Positions 49,051-63,502 are shown, counted from the first letter of the stretch. The stretch is 64,000 bases of DNA from Pelecanus crispus (GCF_030463565.1 NC_134643.1:125594309-125658308), one strand, 5' to 3'. Program-made: numbers and translations. Notes: generated by a model not told the origin, from the sequence alone.

Positions 49051-52000
49051 GTAAAAATTGGGTTTCCTGAACAAAAGAGAAGAAAAAAATATTTAATTGT
49101 TTCTGTTTACATTCAGGTCTAAAATTCAAGCAGTGAAGAAAATGAGGTGGGTTTTAGTGCAACAGGGACTAGTTCTGGGGTGTGCCATATGCTGTGCATT
49201 CTGCATATGCCAACACTTGCGGTGTCAGTTAGGAATTCAAGTCCTAACTTAAATCCTTGATTGCGCTAACCCAGCTTGCGTTTTCTGATGCAGAGGAAAT
49301 GCATGAAATTTCTAGTCCTTCTTCTAGATACTAACCTTGTAAGCTCATGGGGCTTGTAATCCTCAGAAATAGAGGAAGGAAAAATGAATCTATATATATT
49401 AGAATGGGCTGGAGTAATGATCTGAGGTTGGTCAACTGTGTGTGTCAGCTGAGGTGCTGTTTCTGATCAGCTTTATTGACAATCTGACATGTCTGTAAAT
49501 CCAAACACAACTTTAAAAGTGCCTGTCAAAGCTTAAATTCACACAGGGGAAAATGTTTTCTAGAAAAGTTTTAGTTGAATAGCAGAGTTACATGCTAGAG
49601 AAATCCTCAGACACAGAATGTATAAGGGAGAGCTTTGATTAATTTTTGTCTTCCATGTAATCATTTTAAGTGACTGAACTATTTTCTGTTTTTTTTCTGA
49701 GGTTAAAACTTCAAGAAATCATTGGTAACTCTAAAAACAGCAGCATAGGAATATTCACACTCCAGTTATGACCCCTTTTAAAGGTTTTCCAGCTATCCAT
49801 AGCTTTTATTTTTATTTCATTTAGTTTACATTCTTTTACTCATATCATATACACTTACTTTGTTTATTACAATCTGGACTGGTGGAAAGGCCAATTAACA
49901 GAGCTGCTGAACTCTGCTGGTTAAGAGCTCCCTTTTCAGTTGTACACAGCCTTGCCAAAATCCAATTGCTTAGGCTGAAATTTGTCATGTTGATTGCTTG
50001 CCTCAAGCAGAATTATTTTGGAAGGGTTCAGCAAAGTCATTCCAGTTGTTTCCAAAAATGAGGCTTGAACAAAATGCTAGCATGTCTAGCAATTAAAAAC
50101 AACTTTTAGTGGCCTTTTTTTTGACTGTTTTGAGCCTTTGTCGTTTTGAAGAGAACTGTAAGATTTGCCATCTGGGATGTGACTTTTCTATCTTCAAAAT
50201 TGGCCAAGTTATAAATGTTTAGAAAGACAAGTCTTACGTTTGCATGTGTTTAGTGAAGCAGTTAATTTTTTTTTTGATGAAAACTGAATATCACTGAGTC
50301 AAATAGTAAGCACTAAAACAACTAAACTAACACTGTCTTTGCAAGGCTTAAGGAAATTATAGTTTTCAGTAATTGCTGCTACATGCTTCTGTAAGGCATG
50401 CTTTGGCCAGGAACTGAAACTAAGAGCATGGCAGTGCCCCTTCTGTGTTCCCAAGACACCATAGTTGCTTAGGAGGCAATGTACCTCCTTGCTTGGAACC
50501 AGATGGTCACAGAAGCTGGAGCAGGGAGGTCAAAGGATGGAATGACAAAGGAGTTCGGTAAGTCTCATCAGGATACTAGAATCCCAGAGTATTAGGGAGG
50601 GTTTGATACTTTTGAATGGACACTGGGACTGGGAGGGAGGAATATGAATTAGGATGCGAGAACCAGAGGAGGGCCAGGAGCCAGCTAGTGTGGGAGGGGG
50701 CTGGGGTGGAGTTCTGAGGTTAGGGGATGCCCTGGTACAGTTTTGGGGACTAAGATTAGCCAAACAAAGAAACGCCGTTGTTGAGGTCTGATGGGAACCG
50801 TGATGAGGATCTAGGCTGGAGAAGAGATGGGGCTAGCCCTCAGTTTATACAGATGAGGTGGAACAGAAATAGCCACCACATCTGAAGGCATTAATGAGCG
50901 ATGAAGTCTCCAAGCCTGCAGCCCATACCTTCCATTGTCTCATTGTTCCTTTCCTGTCAGCCGTGTGAAACCCATGGGCAAAATATGCAACTCATCCCAT
51001 TTCCTGCTGATTCAAGTAGAGGACAACAGCCTGCTACCGCTATCAGTTACTTCATTAAAGAGGTCGATGTGGTGGATCTAACAGTTCCAAGCAGTCGTGC
51101 TGAGGAACCATGTGGGTGTCCATATGTTGTAGCAGAATATAATTTTTTTCTTTAAATCTAGGAAACACAACGTGCTCCTAAGACTATGAAAGTTGCAAAG
51201 TCAAGAATTTGAAACAGGATTTTCTGGAATTAAAGTTGTCTATGCAAAATTAACTGAATTAATTGTGTGATGGTATCAGTGTAGTTTGTCGTTTACTGAC
51301 TTTTTCAGGCTCAACTTTGCAACCTTAATATTCTTTTAAGATAGCTTTATGTGTGCAATAAACATACAACTGAAGCAGGAGGGAGCCCTTTATTCCCTGG
51401 CCTCAGTTAGATTTTCATGTCAATTAGACTATCTGGCACTGGGTTTAATAACTCTCTAATTGCAATTGCAGCACTTAGCCAAATCAATGCCCACCCTTCC
51501 TGATAAAATTGTTTTTAAATAGCAGTTGTTAAAAGGCACCAGGTGAAAAATTAGTGAGGTGAAAACAAAGACAGAATGAATAGGAACCCTCCTTTTCTTC
51601 CAGACAACCTCACATCAATAAAGCTTGCTTTTTGTTTTGTTTGGTTTTAAAATGGCTTTGCATTTTTTGTACTTAAAACATTTTATATTTAAAAGCAAAC
51701 CACTCCACCAGCTTCTGAGTTTCAGGGAGACCTTGTGAATCTGCAAGGATACAAAGCATTTACCATAAATTTATACCAAAGAATTTCTTTTTGAACCTTG
51801 CTGACATTTACTTCCTAATTCATTGCCTGGAAGTTGTGTGGAGTTTTTTTTTGTAATTGTGCTTGAGATAAAGGACCTACGCACACTCCTAATTTTTTAA
51901 TTAAAAAACCAAAACAAAAAACCTCTGACGAATGAACGTGTGTAATGACCACCTGCCAAAATCTCTGTACAGCTTAATGCCATTTCTCTCTGTTTCACTG

Positions 52001-53554
52001 TCACTATAAGTCTTTTCAGCACAAGGCAGAGATCTACAGGGGCACAAAGCCAGTCACAGACATACAGGGGAACAAGTTGCACACGGATCACCGTTGCTCT
52101 CCTACTCTCCTATTCCTCCATCTTGAGGCCATGTGTATTGTAAAGCTGAATGCGGCTGCACTAAGGGTACTTTAGTAGGGGTGGTTGTGCGTGAACCCTG
52201 TTAGGTGGGATTGCCAAGCAAAAGGAGGTGCTGCTGAACCAGGATGAGAGGGAGGAAAGGGTTGACAGTCCCTTCCGGAGAAGGAGAAGGCAGGGAATGC
52301 TCCAGGTGACAAAAGTAATTTGTTACAGCTCTGAGGGCTGGAAGGCAGCTTGTGTGGTGGGCCAGTGTGGTACTTCACAGCCATCACTTTCATTGGCAGC
52401 TCAGAAATGCACTGCGCATCAAGCATGTACAACCTTTCTTTGTGTCCTCAGTGTACTGTGTGGGTTTAAGTGCACCGTCTGTCAGGATAATGAGACCATT
52501 TTCACTTCCCTGCTCCATAACCTCCTGATATAAATAAAGAGCTAAGAATATTGGTCTACTTTCTCCTTTCACTGGTACTTTACTGGAAAACCATGCTTGC
52601 TTTTACCAACATTTTAAAAATAAGATGTAGGTGTGATTAATCAATACATAGGCTATAAAATAGTGGATGCTCCTTCTCCTTGCTGCACACCTGAGAATAA
52701 GCCCACTGTAACCCAGCCTTAATGATCTACACATTAGTCGGGTGCTTGTCAGATGCTTGTTGGAACATATAACTGCATTCTTATGGGAGAACAACCCCTC
52801 TACCCTTTATCTGAAATAGCATCAAGTTCAAAAGAGGATGTTGCTGAGTCAGTGCCTGGGACTTGGAAGGTTTGGAATTTTATTTTTTTATGAGATTAGG
52901 AAAAGGAAAAAAAAAAGTAGAAGCAGGATTTGAAGTACTGTCTAGTGCCTTTGGTGCCTGACCTTGCTCATTAATCTCTGCTACTTTGAAAAGGCTTGGA
53001 AAATTACATTACCCTATACCATCAGTCCTCACTCAATAAATACAGACACTAAAGTCAGGGATGAGAAATCCCACAGAGCTTTGGTATTGACTTGTTAGAA
53101 TTCCAAGCTTTAGCCTCACAATACAGTAACTGTCTATAAGTAATGAACAAGCTGCTGAGAAGGACATCTTGCCCTTCTGGATTAATTCCCCACTCTTTTA
53201 GAGAATCTGTTCATTGCCATTTTTTACTCCCTTATGCCAAACAGTAAATTGTTCTATGTGCCAATAAGGTCTTTTCTATTACTCTGTGAGAGGAAATTTG
53301 TGGAAGAGCAGAGCTATGCTCATGTTCTGTCTCAGAGCCAATAGTCATATTAACCTCAGCATCAGTTTCTACAGTAGGGGAGGGGAAATAGAAAAAGACG
53401 ACGATAAGGATGTATGGGGGGGGTTTGTATTTCTTCCAGTAAGAAATGATGAAGCAGTAACTTGTGTGCTTTGGCATTTAAAGAACATGTGCGTGCACTT
53501 GTCCTGTAAAATCAGAATTCTCTACTGAGTGCACATCAGCTAAGATTTCAGTGC

Positions 53555-54392
53555 AGAATCATAGAATCGTAGAATCGTTTAGGTTGGAAAAGACCTTTGA
53601 GATCATCCAGTCCAACCATTAATCTACACTACCAAGTCCACACTAAACCAATCAAGGGTAGACTAGACTAAACCATGTCCCAAAGTGCCACGTCTACCCA
53701 TTTTTTGAACACTTCCAGGGATGGTGACTCCACCACCTCTCTGGGCAGCCTGTTCCAGTGCTTGACCACATTTTCCGTAAAGAAATTTCTCCTAATTTCC
53801 AACCTAAACCTCCCCTGGTGCAGCTTAAACCCATTTCCTCTTGTCCTATCGCTAACTACTTGGGAGAAGAGACCAACACCCACCTCACTACAACCTCCTT
53901 TCAGGTAGTTGTAGAGAGCGATAAGGTCTCCCCTCAGCCTCCTCTTCTCCAGGCTAAACAACCCCAGTTCCCTCAGCCACTCCTCATAAGGCCTGTGCTC
54001 CAGACCCTTCACCAGCCTTGTTGCCCTTCTCTGGACATGCTCCAGCACCTCAATGTCTTTCTTGTATTGAGGGGCCCAAAACTGGACACAGTATTCCAGG
54101 TGCGGCCTCACCAGTGCCGAGTACAGGGGGACAATCACCTCCCTGCTCCTGCTGGCCACACTATTCCTGATACAAGCCAGGATGCTGTTGGCCTTCTTGG
54201 CCACCTGGGCACACTGCTGGCTCATGCTCAGCTGGCTATCAACCAGCACCCCCAGGTCCTTTTTGGCCAGGCAGCTTTCCAGCCACTCTACCCCAAGCCT
54301 GTAGTGTTGCATGGGGTTGTTGTGACCCAAGTGCAGGACCCAGCACTTGGCCTTGTTAAACCTCATACAGTTGGCCGTGGCCCATGCCTCCT
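53555..54392 (-). mobile_element. CR1 LINE, 5'-truncated, with intact ORF2 C-terminus
   Basis: On the - strand this copy runs from inside ORF2 (at about 54392, ATGGGCCACGGCCAAC) to the 3' tail CGATTCTACGATTCTATGATT. The tail is three copies of the 8-bp CR1 terminal repeat. It is the best preserved CR1 here and lies in PCP4 intron 2, antisense to the gene. The 25-bp segment after its ORF2 stop (between CTAAACC copies at 53643-53649 and 53668-53674 on the + strand) also occurs in the copy at 37.0 kb. Confidence 0.93.
53668..54392 (-). CDS. CR1 ORF2 C-terminal fragment, uninterrupted
   Basis: About 240 codons are open from the truncation point to the native stop TAG (GAC ATG GTT TAG). Typical segments in order are [90 protein letters not shown] and [14 protein letters not shown]. 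This is the part of ORF2 after the reverse-transcriptase catalytic motifs. The frame continues about 34 codons further upstream to 54495 into flanking DNA, which is not CR1. No catalytic residues or promoter are present, so it cannot move by itself. The absence of stops suggests recent insertion. Confidence 0.88.
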
Positions 54393-55722
54393 CCTTACCC
54401 ACAGGTGCTGCACAGGACCCAGGAAGGAAATAGAGGGGATTTGTGTTGGGGAACTGTACAAGGAAGTGGTCACTATGGTTTTCTGTGCACTTCATGCAGA
54501 CTATAATCTCATGTCAGCGGGGGCCTTCCTTGGCTTGGATCAGCAATGAGAAGCATGGCTAGCAATACCTTTCAAAAGGTACTTGTCTTCTCCAGCACAT
54601 CCAGTACATCTGACTTGCCCATTTTTTTCTTCTCCTTTATGTCATCTCAGTCCTGCAGTCAAGTAATGTCTGCCTTTGACACACGCTAGGTGCAACAAGG
54701 TTCCTTTGAGCATCTTCACTCTTCAGCAGAATGGCAGCAGCCGTCACCTGGCTCATTATTACCTAAACAGCAGAGCAGAGATTTGGTGTTTGCAGTAGCT
54801 TGCAAATTCAATTATTGTTCTCACAGCAACTGTCATTTGGCTGGTTGTTCATATGAAGCATTTGATATTGCTTGTCATGGTCTTAACTATAATCCCTTAT
54901 TAGGGAAATATAAGAAGTCTTACTGATGTACACTTAAAAAAAAAAAGAAAAAGGCTTTTGAGCATGAAATAATCTCTCCATAGCATGCAGACACACATAC
55001 ATGCACAAAAATTCACTATCCTTGGAATAAATTGGAAGGATAGCAAGAGGTGCTGACACAGGTTTTTTGTCTGTTCAACTATATATCTATAAAAAGAGAA
55101 ATGTAGGCAGACTGTTCGGTCAGCTACTGAGGGAACATGAGAGGATCCAGATCAGCTGCACAACTGGCAGCTTCACTGGCAATCTCATCAGAGGGAACAA
55201 ATGTTCGTTTTGACCCTCTGTTGAAGGTGAGCTGTTCTCTCCTTGCTAGCAATGGGGTGGAAGCACACAGATGGAGTAGTGTGAAAAGGTATGCCTCTAT
55301 TTTATTTTCTTCCTTCCTGAAGCAAGATTTCTTAGCTGCTACAGTTTCAGTGTAGTACCTTTCATAAGGGCTAAATAATTTCGTTGATGAGAAATAATTT
55401 CACATGAAATAGCAGATAAGTGTGTTCATATTAAATTCTACAATGTGTAGTTCAGGCACCACTCAGGCTCAGGGAATGTTATTCATTTGATTAAGTATCA
55501 ATATCTACATCTGAACTAGTCACCCTGAGCTCCGTTTATAGCTAATAGAGAATTAGCCAGTATAGGAAGGGGATTCAAGGGTGAGATTCATGCTATCCTA
55601 AAATGTCTGCCTAAAGTAGGTCAGATGAATTGCACTCTCAGAACGCCTGTTTTTTTCCATTGGTTTCTTTCTAAAGCAAACTGATGAGCTCTGATGTAAA
55701 TACCTGCAGGTTTTTTTTTTTT

Positions 55723-55790
55723 GGTTGGTTGGACTCAATGATCTTAAAGATCTTTTCCAACCTAAATGATTCTATGATTTTGTGATTCTA
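55723..55790 (+). mobile_element. Minimal CR1 3'-tail fragment
   Basis: GGTTGGTTGGACTCAATGATCTTAAAGATCTTTTCCAACCTAAATG-type sequence ending in ATTCTATGATTTTGTGATTCTA. It is only about 68 bp long, an extreme 5' truncation, and is preceded by a run of twelve Ts. Confidence 0.8.
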
Positions 55791-58769
55791 AGATAGGTTA
55801 GGTGAATTCTTCTCAGGAATTGGACAAAGCTTTTTATCTAGAACCCAGTTTTTAAATGTTCAGCCTAATGAGCTTCTGCACAACATGTAACATGGCTTTC
55901 CACATGGCTATTCGGCAAGACAGCCTGGAATACACTGACAACACCCTCCAGCATATAATTCCGTTTTGCGCTCTTTCAGAGCTATATTGCCACAGGATCT
56001 TCATTTGTCTCCCCCTTACTGCTATTTCAGTGCTATCATGCATTCTCCTGAGGTGCCCCTCTCTTCCTAAGAAAGTTAAGCAAACTAGCCTACAGGGGAA
56101 ATAAACATATAATGTGGCTTTTTGTGTTCAGTGGAGACATGGTAAATTCAAATTAATGCTTCTGTTCAGATAACAGCCCAAGCAAAAGAAAACAGCGGAA
56201 ATTTCCTAGAACCCTCTTGCAACAGAATTTCTTTGCTTTATGGTGGAAAACTACGGCTGGGTAACAGCTTTCAGGAGTCAGAGACATTAAAATTCTGTAC
56301 CTTTGGTGAGAGAATTTCATTATACAGTAAGACTACTGGCCAGACTGCATCAATCCAGCACTACATCTGGTTGTACTTGTGGATACTGGAGCAGAAGTTA
56401 CAAAGCCAATTGATGCAGGAGCATCTAAGATCTACTGGCAGGCCAAGTCTCATGGTAAATGGATGCCTGTCAGAGTATGCTGGTCTTTCCTCAGACTGTG
56501 ACTGAACTACCTTGGAGCTGCTCCAGAAGCCTAGTGTTTACATCTATTTCATCTCTGGGGTTTTACTGATGGGATGCGTTTAGTTTTATGGAAGGGTGAT
56601 GACCTTTCTTTTGCCAAATACACTCCCAAAAGAATCTCTTAAAGCACGATTGTTCAACTCGGTCTGTGGGAGGGATCAGGTACCCCGTGACAATTTTGTC
56701 TCCAAAGGACTCCAGATGCTTCCTTGGGCATTTTTAACCTTACAAGCTCCACTTCTATCTGCGAGACTTTGAGAATGGCCCAACCACCCCCAAAAGCACC
56801 CCTAAGCTCGCACGTAGTGCAAAATGTTAAAAACACAAGGTACATATGTGTATTAAAGCAGTGATGGGATTGTGTCAAAAGTGATTATCCTATTACCAGC
56901 ACAGAACAGTGCCCATGTTCATGCAAATAAAAGTTGCAGTGTTTGGACATATTTAAGTTGTTTGTTCCTTGCATTGAATCTATGCAGTAAAGTAAATGTT
57001 TCTTACAGATAATCTTACTTACAAGGTGTTTTTTGATACCATGTGGTAAGGCATAAAAGATACTGAAATAACTCCTTTGCTTAAGAGTGTAATGTTGAAT
57101 GGCAAAGCTCAGTTCATATAGCTTACACTGTCCACTGCTAAGTGTGTGGTTGAATATTTTGTAATTAAGACCTGGTGATGGATTTTACAAGGGGAGAATA
57201 TCTTCTCACTGTGACTTTCCAAGCTCTCATGTAACAGTTTTTATTAAAGTTACTGTGAAAACTTAAAATAGCTCTCATTAGTTGGTAACAGAGATCTGCC
57301 GGCATATAATGATGCCTAGAAACTGCCCTGATTTTCCACTTTGAAGATGAGCAGGGCAAAATCTCTCTCTTCGTTTTCTTCATTTTGTGTGTGAAGAGAA
57401 ACACCTTCTGACTCCATACCATGGTTCTTTTGATTGACTCCCCTTCTTTTTCTGATTGACAGGTTTTCCTCTGTAACCTATGCCATCTTCCCCAGCTCAT
57501 CTCACTTTAGCAGTGCATGAATTTGAGCCCCCTTTTCTGCTACTTCTGTGTGGTATATTGTGATCACTGCCATTTCTCTGAGCTGATTCCCTAGCTACTC
57601 TTACAAACTGTAAAGGGAGAGGGGGCGGGGGGGAAAGCATTCCTGGAAAGCGAGGCCATTATACAACACAAAGGAGGCAATATCACGTTGGAAGATGAAC
57701 ATCCATAAGACGAACATCCCTCTTTCACATTTTCCTTGGAAGGTACTGTTGGTCATCACACAATAGCAAGCGCCAACTCATTTTGAGTCAGTTCCCCAGC
57801 AGTCTAGAGCTACAAAGTGTTTTGAAGTGCTGGAGGCTGCATCTCTATTAGAAAATAAAATGGGCTAAAGCCTTTTCTCTGACTTTGATGCCAAGTGGCG
57901 CAGCATGGCTTGCATCAATAAGGCTAAACTCTCCCTCAAAAACTCAGGGCATTCTCATCCACCCTGCCTGCAAGGTAGGGTCCTGGCCATGCTGCGCGGC
58001 CACAGTAGGCAGGCAGGAACAGTCCCAGCCGTGCCAGTGGCTGTGCCGAGTATTGCATGCTGTAGAGAAGTTGTGGATGGTGCCTGAGCCATACCGTGGC
58101 CTTGGGTAGCGTGCTGGTGTAGCCATAGCCTAGGAGGTAGCCTTGAGGAAGTTCTCCTCTTGTTATTTTAAACTTTATTGCTGAAGACACTTTTTGCAAA
58201 GGTCATAGTACTGAGGGGTGGCGGAGGGGGTGAATTTATTGTTCAGCATTTGCAACCACATTAGGGTTCCCAGCTATGACTCGGAGCTCCTGAATGCTAC
58301 CATAATAGGAAAGTAACTGATCATATATTAATCAAGCAGTTGACTAGCAATACAAGAGGGTGGCTTGCTTCACGCACTGCTGAAATGCAGCTCTTTCCAC
58401 AGTCGAACAGCAAAGCTGTTTAAAGGCACAGTGTTTACTGAGGAAGTGAGAACTGCAAATTGCAGAGGACATCATAATAATTCCCATTTAAAACTTGGCT
58501 GGGACATAGGGGATCGCATGCGTGCAGCTGCAGAAAGAGACTCGCATAACTGGGGACTGAATTTGTGAGGAGGATCATGGCACTCTCTCCTTAGGAGAGG
58601 ACTTAGTGCTAAGTATATTATCCCTGCTGGTAGGGCATCATTCTGCAGTGACAGAGGGACCTGACTGTGCCAGCATTTGATCCCCAGCACCACTTCGTTT
58701 TAGCTCCCAGAGGCTTCCATTGCATTTGCTAGTCAGTCTAGCACTCCTCAGATGCAGCTTTAGCTAGTA

Positions 58770-59520
58770 ACAAAATAGATTATACAGCTAAGATGGCCAT
58801 TTTAATTTGCTATGTTCCTAGTTAAACTTCCAGAAAGTTTGGTCTCCACGTGGGGATGTGAATTATGGCCTCTAGTTTCATGCCCAGAATACCTCGTAGA
58901 TCCCCAGTAACACTTAGTACCTATCTATGCATCAATTATGCATTTGTAAGCCATTTTAAAAGTCTAAATGATACATTAATTATTTTGAAGATAAGGAATG
59001 ATTGCTTAAATAATATTAGCATTTAAAGAAAAACAATATTTGTCTCTGTATTAATTGCTGAGGAAAATCAATTAATCTGTAGTTGGCTACCAGTTAGTTG
59101 GAAATACAATTTTTGTAAACTGTATTTTATTACTATTCCTTTCTGTTTCATATACATATATGAAACAATATACATAATTTTGTGCTACTTCATTTATCTT
59201 ATGTCAGAAATAGTATTGCTACTCTCCAACATCATTACAACTAGGAAAAAAAAGATTGATCAGACACTTCAGAAGCCTCGTGCTGAAATAACATTTTTTA
59301 AAATGATAAAAGAACAACCACTATTTTCTACAACAAAACTAATTTTTCAAATTTGAGATAAAAACACTGCATTACAAAAGTAAAGGTCAATTTGAAGAAG
59401 AAAGGATTCTGGTTGCCTAATGAAGTCATCTTCTTTATACCAAATTGTAATTTACAGTTGAATTGAAAGATGTTAATTCTTTTCTGGCTTGCTTTGACTG
59501 ATATTAAGGGGACAGTTGGT
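58770..59520. other. AT-rich block with inverted repeat, possible conserved noncoding element
   Basis: This part of intron 2 is very AT-rich, dense in TAAT/ATTA homeodomain-type cores, and holds an 11-bp inverted repeat (59144-59154 and 59157-59167, TGTTTCATATA and its complement, 2-bp spacer). There are no repeats of known family and no coding signal. Calling it a regulatory element is speculation. Confidence 0.25.
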
Positions 59521-62500
59521 GTGGTCAGATAAAAATAGCTGTTACATTTAATCTGATCACTAATGATAACCTTTATTTCCCTTCACACTGTGCTTTTGAA
59601 GTCACAGGAGACTGCTGAGCTCCAGGGTTTGCTCTTCAGTTTCAGAGATGGTTGCTCTGTGGATGTTATACTTCTCCAGCACCTACCACCTTCAAATAAC
59701 TGACCGTGGAAAATGAACACCCTTGTATAAACCCATAACCTCCCCTACCGTCAAGTGCCCACCTACTGACACTCAAACAAAACAGGCAGCCCTTGACTTT
59801 GGAAGGTGGCCCTTGAGTGTCCGAGTTCATTATGGAGTGAAGAAACAAGAACAAATGTAGTGAATTAGTCCTTGTCACAAAACAAGTATCTCACCCTGCA
59901 GCATTTTTAATGAGTAGGAAGAAAAATTATTGTGTTATACCTAAGCCAATTAGAGAAAATTTCTGTCCTTGAAAATGAAATAGCTGAACATTTGAGTTGG
60001 GTTATCTATATAACAGTCAGATAGTGATACCCCATTGCACAGATATGGATAGGAAGGGGAAGAAGACAGAGTTTCTGTCTTGCATAGTTCCCATGGTCAC
60101 TGCTCAGAGGACTGAAAGGACTGTGCCTCTTGTGGCTGAGGAGGCCATGGGGCCACAAGACCGTCACACTGAGGTAATTCCACGGGGGCCTGATACTGCA
60201 TTAGCATTATGCTAGTGTGTTGGTAAAGCAAGTAATTACAAGGCTCCCAGGGATTCAGGTCTTTTGCAAATGACCACCAAACTGGAGACTAGCCAGTAAT
60301 ATCACAAGAACCAACGGCTTTAAATTACTGCATCAATCTAGGAAAGTTAGACCAAAATTTCATAGAGTTTAGTGTTGTGACATCAGGAGCATGCACGTGA
60401 AAAAAGTAATCTGTGAGAGGCTTGTACCTAGACACTAACTCAGGAGGCAGACAGAGCTAACAGAAAGGCCAACAATATCCTGATGCAGTAAGGTCATTCT
60501 AGACAGTGGGAATATTGCATCACACCAGCAGTGTCATGGAGTCTGTCCCTCAAAATGTATAGGTACTCTGCTAATGAGCTTTCATCAGCACACTGTGCTA
60601 TAACAGGCTCCCCATATAAATAATTCTTTTCAGATCCTCCCATCACTGGAGAGGTGCTGGGGCAAAGTCCTCACAGCAGCCTGTCTCCCCAAACCACAGC
60701 TGCAAGCCATATCCACTAAGCTATTGAGGCTGCAAAACTAGTGCAATGCTCAAGGCTCTGGGAGATGTTTGTTCCTGATACCACAGAGAGCAACAAACTA
60801 TAGTTCCTGAGCTGATGATCTCAGAGAGGCCTCTACTTGGCATGTCGTTCAGCAAAAGAAAAGGCTAGGAAATAAATAAAAGGAGGCAGGGTCAGATTAA
60901 GGCTCTCTTCTGCATGCCAGTACTACCTTCCTTTCTTCTCTTGGGCTTGGGCAACATCCACTCCACCAGCATTGCCATCTTTTCAGCTGCCTTGTGAAGT
61001 GGGGGGAGCAGCAGGGTGACCAGCACAAAGGCTCAGAGCCAGCCTGCTGGGTAATGTGGCCCTGGCAACTGACTGGAGAGCTTTTATGGTTGAGAAGTAG
61101 ACTGTCTCCTTTCTTCAGCCACAAGGTCAGTTAGGGTGTTATTTTTCCTCATCTTGCACAGGAGGAAAAGGCTGGATTGACTCCCCTAGAAGAAGAGGAC
61201 ACCCTGTCTTTCATTTCCTCACCCCTCAATTGAATACAGAGTGGGAAGAATGGTCATATCAACTCTTGGCTTTCAAAACTTGTAAGGAGTTAAATCTGGC
61301 CTCCACACACCTAAGCACCCGTATGTTTTCTCTAGCTGGCTGGTTGCTTTGTGGACTCTAGTCAGATAAAATGACTCTTCCCATCACATAAAGATAATGC
61401 TCCACATGAATGTCAACATCCGTGAGATTCCTGCCCATTTTGGTCCTCTTTAATTAGGGACTGTTCTGCCTCATTGGACAGACTGGTGTAATAGCTTGGG
61501 ATCAGAGTAGCATAAAGGTTGTCACAGCTTGAATGATCTTTTGAGCAGTGGGAGGTAATGATCCTGCCTGAGGCAAAATACTGCTTCTGGCGTGTTATGG
61601 GGCACTGTGATTCTGTCCCACACTTCATTTAGTCTTTTTCCAAATGCAGCAGTTTAGCCCCTGAAAAATGCAATATTTTTATGAGTATATTCCATCTTCA
61701 ATATAGTCCCGTAATTCCTGTTGGGTGTGGGCTGGGTGAGCAGGGGCGGAGGATAGCACTTAAGATGTGAAATGCCAGTTAGAGGCTCCAGCCCATGCAA
61801 TTTTTCATCGTGAATGTTTTTCCAGAAGTTGACAAGTAATCTCTGTTTCATCTGGAGGATGGAGAAATTCTGAGAATAGTGAGTCCTCTTTTCCCCCAAG
61901 TGCGTCCCACCAGCTTTTGCCCTTCCATGAACACTTTTAGGAAAGACTAGTCTATTTAGCCTGTGTTCAAAGGTCACAAAAGACTGCTTTAGGCTTTTGG
62001 CCCATATGGAATAATCAGTTTTTTCTTTTTCCAGTGTTGTCACAGTTAATTTTATTTTATAGTTGAAAAGTAAATGAAAGAAATAGCTGAAGGCATATTT
62101 GTGAATAATTACACTTGCACCACATTTCTTGAGAGTTTGCTGGGTAGATTTGTGTGTAAGATTTGATTGTTTTCCTTGTTACAGGCAGTTTCATTATCCA
62201 TCTAGTGTTTGCAATAGATTATGAGGCACTGTAGCAGATTACAGAGACAGCATTCCAATGTTTCATCTGGAAATGGAATAAATAGATCTTTCTCAATTGC
62301 AATGATGTGAAATGAGCTTTCAGGGTGTTAGATTCGGAAGGCAACTATTAGATGCTGTTTCAGGCTCTCCTGCAGTTGCTGTTGTGCTCCAAGGAGTTTG
62401 TTCCACCACAACTCAGATTTGCCTGAATTGACACACATCCAGAGTCAGTCATGATTCTGAATGATTCACACATGATTTTGAAAAACTCACCAGATACTAG

Positions 62501-63502
62501 ACTTCTGTTATGGCCAATCCATGACTGTGGGTGTGGGATTGTTCTGTTCACCTCCCTTGGCGGTGGTGATCAGAACCCAGCAGGGACACATGCTGACTCC
62601 CTCGGCTTGTCATGGCATGTTCAGAAGAAGAGTGGGAGTCACTATCTAGGAGAGGGAATTTGGACTAAATATGAAGAAATCTTTCAGGGAAAGCCTTGAA
62701 ATAGCTGAGTGCAGTGAGAAAGGTTAGGGCGTTTATTTTTTATGGTGCTAATGAAACCAAATTGCCTCAGAAAGCAGGAAGTGCAGGCCAGTGCTTATCA
62801 ACCCTTTTTTACTTCTGAGTCCCTCAAAATCACAAGTAGCTTGTGAATTGATGTCTACTGACAACTGTTTTGTTCCTTCTAGTTTCCTCATGTGGGCCTG
62901 TGGTAGTCCAGGGATCCCCAGATATCCATGTGGAAGAAATCTGCACATAGACTAGAAAGTGTAGATATCAACAAAAGTGTGTGCGTGTGACTGAGGATGG
63001 GGAGTGGATCCAGATCTACCTTTATTGATACATACAGGTAGCTTAGAAGAAGGTGGCTTGCTATCAGACAGAATGGTTGGCCCACACCAGTAGGAATGAA
63101 AAAAGCAAGTCCAAGAGTAAAGCCTGTACAAGTGCTTATCGATGCTCTGGCCTGCTGAGAGTGAAAATTTCCTGGGTTTTCAGATCACTTCTGAGCTAGT
63201 GATCCCTTGTGAAAGGAAAGCTAGGAGTGGGAGATAATGAATGAAACAGGGACATTTCTATGGGCTTGCTTTCAGTTCTCTACATAAATTTCATAATTTG
63301 AGCATTCATACTTAATAGCCTGCATGTTTGAGGTATGTGAACAACTACTGACAGGTAAAAGCTAGTGTGGTGCATGTATAGTAGGAAAGGCGCAAAAAGG
63401 CTTTCAGTCACTCGTATTGGTGCAGAGGGGTCATCTCTAGTCAGTGCAGGTCCTGAGCACAGGCTGGGATTCCACTGTAATTAAGTGGGTCAATTCCTAA
63501 TT

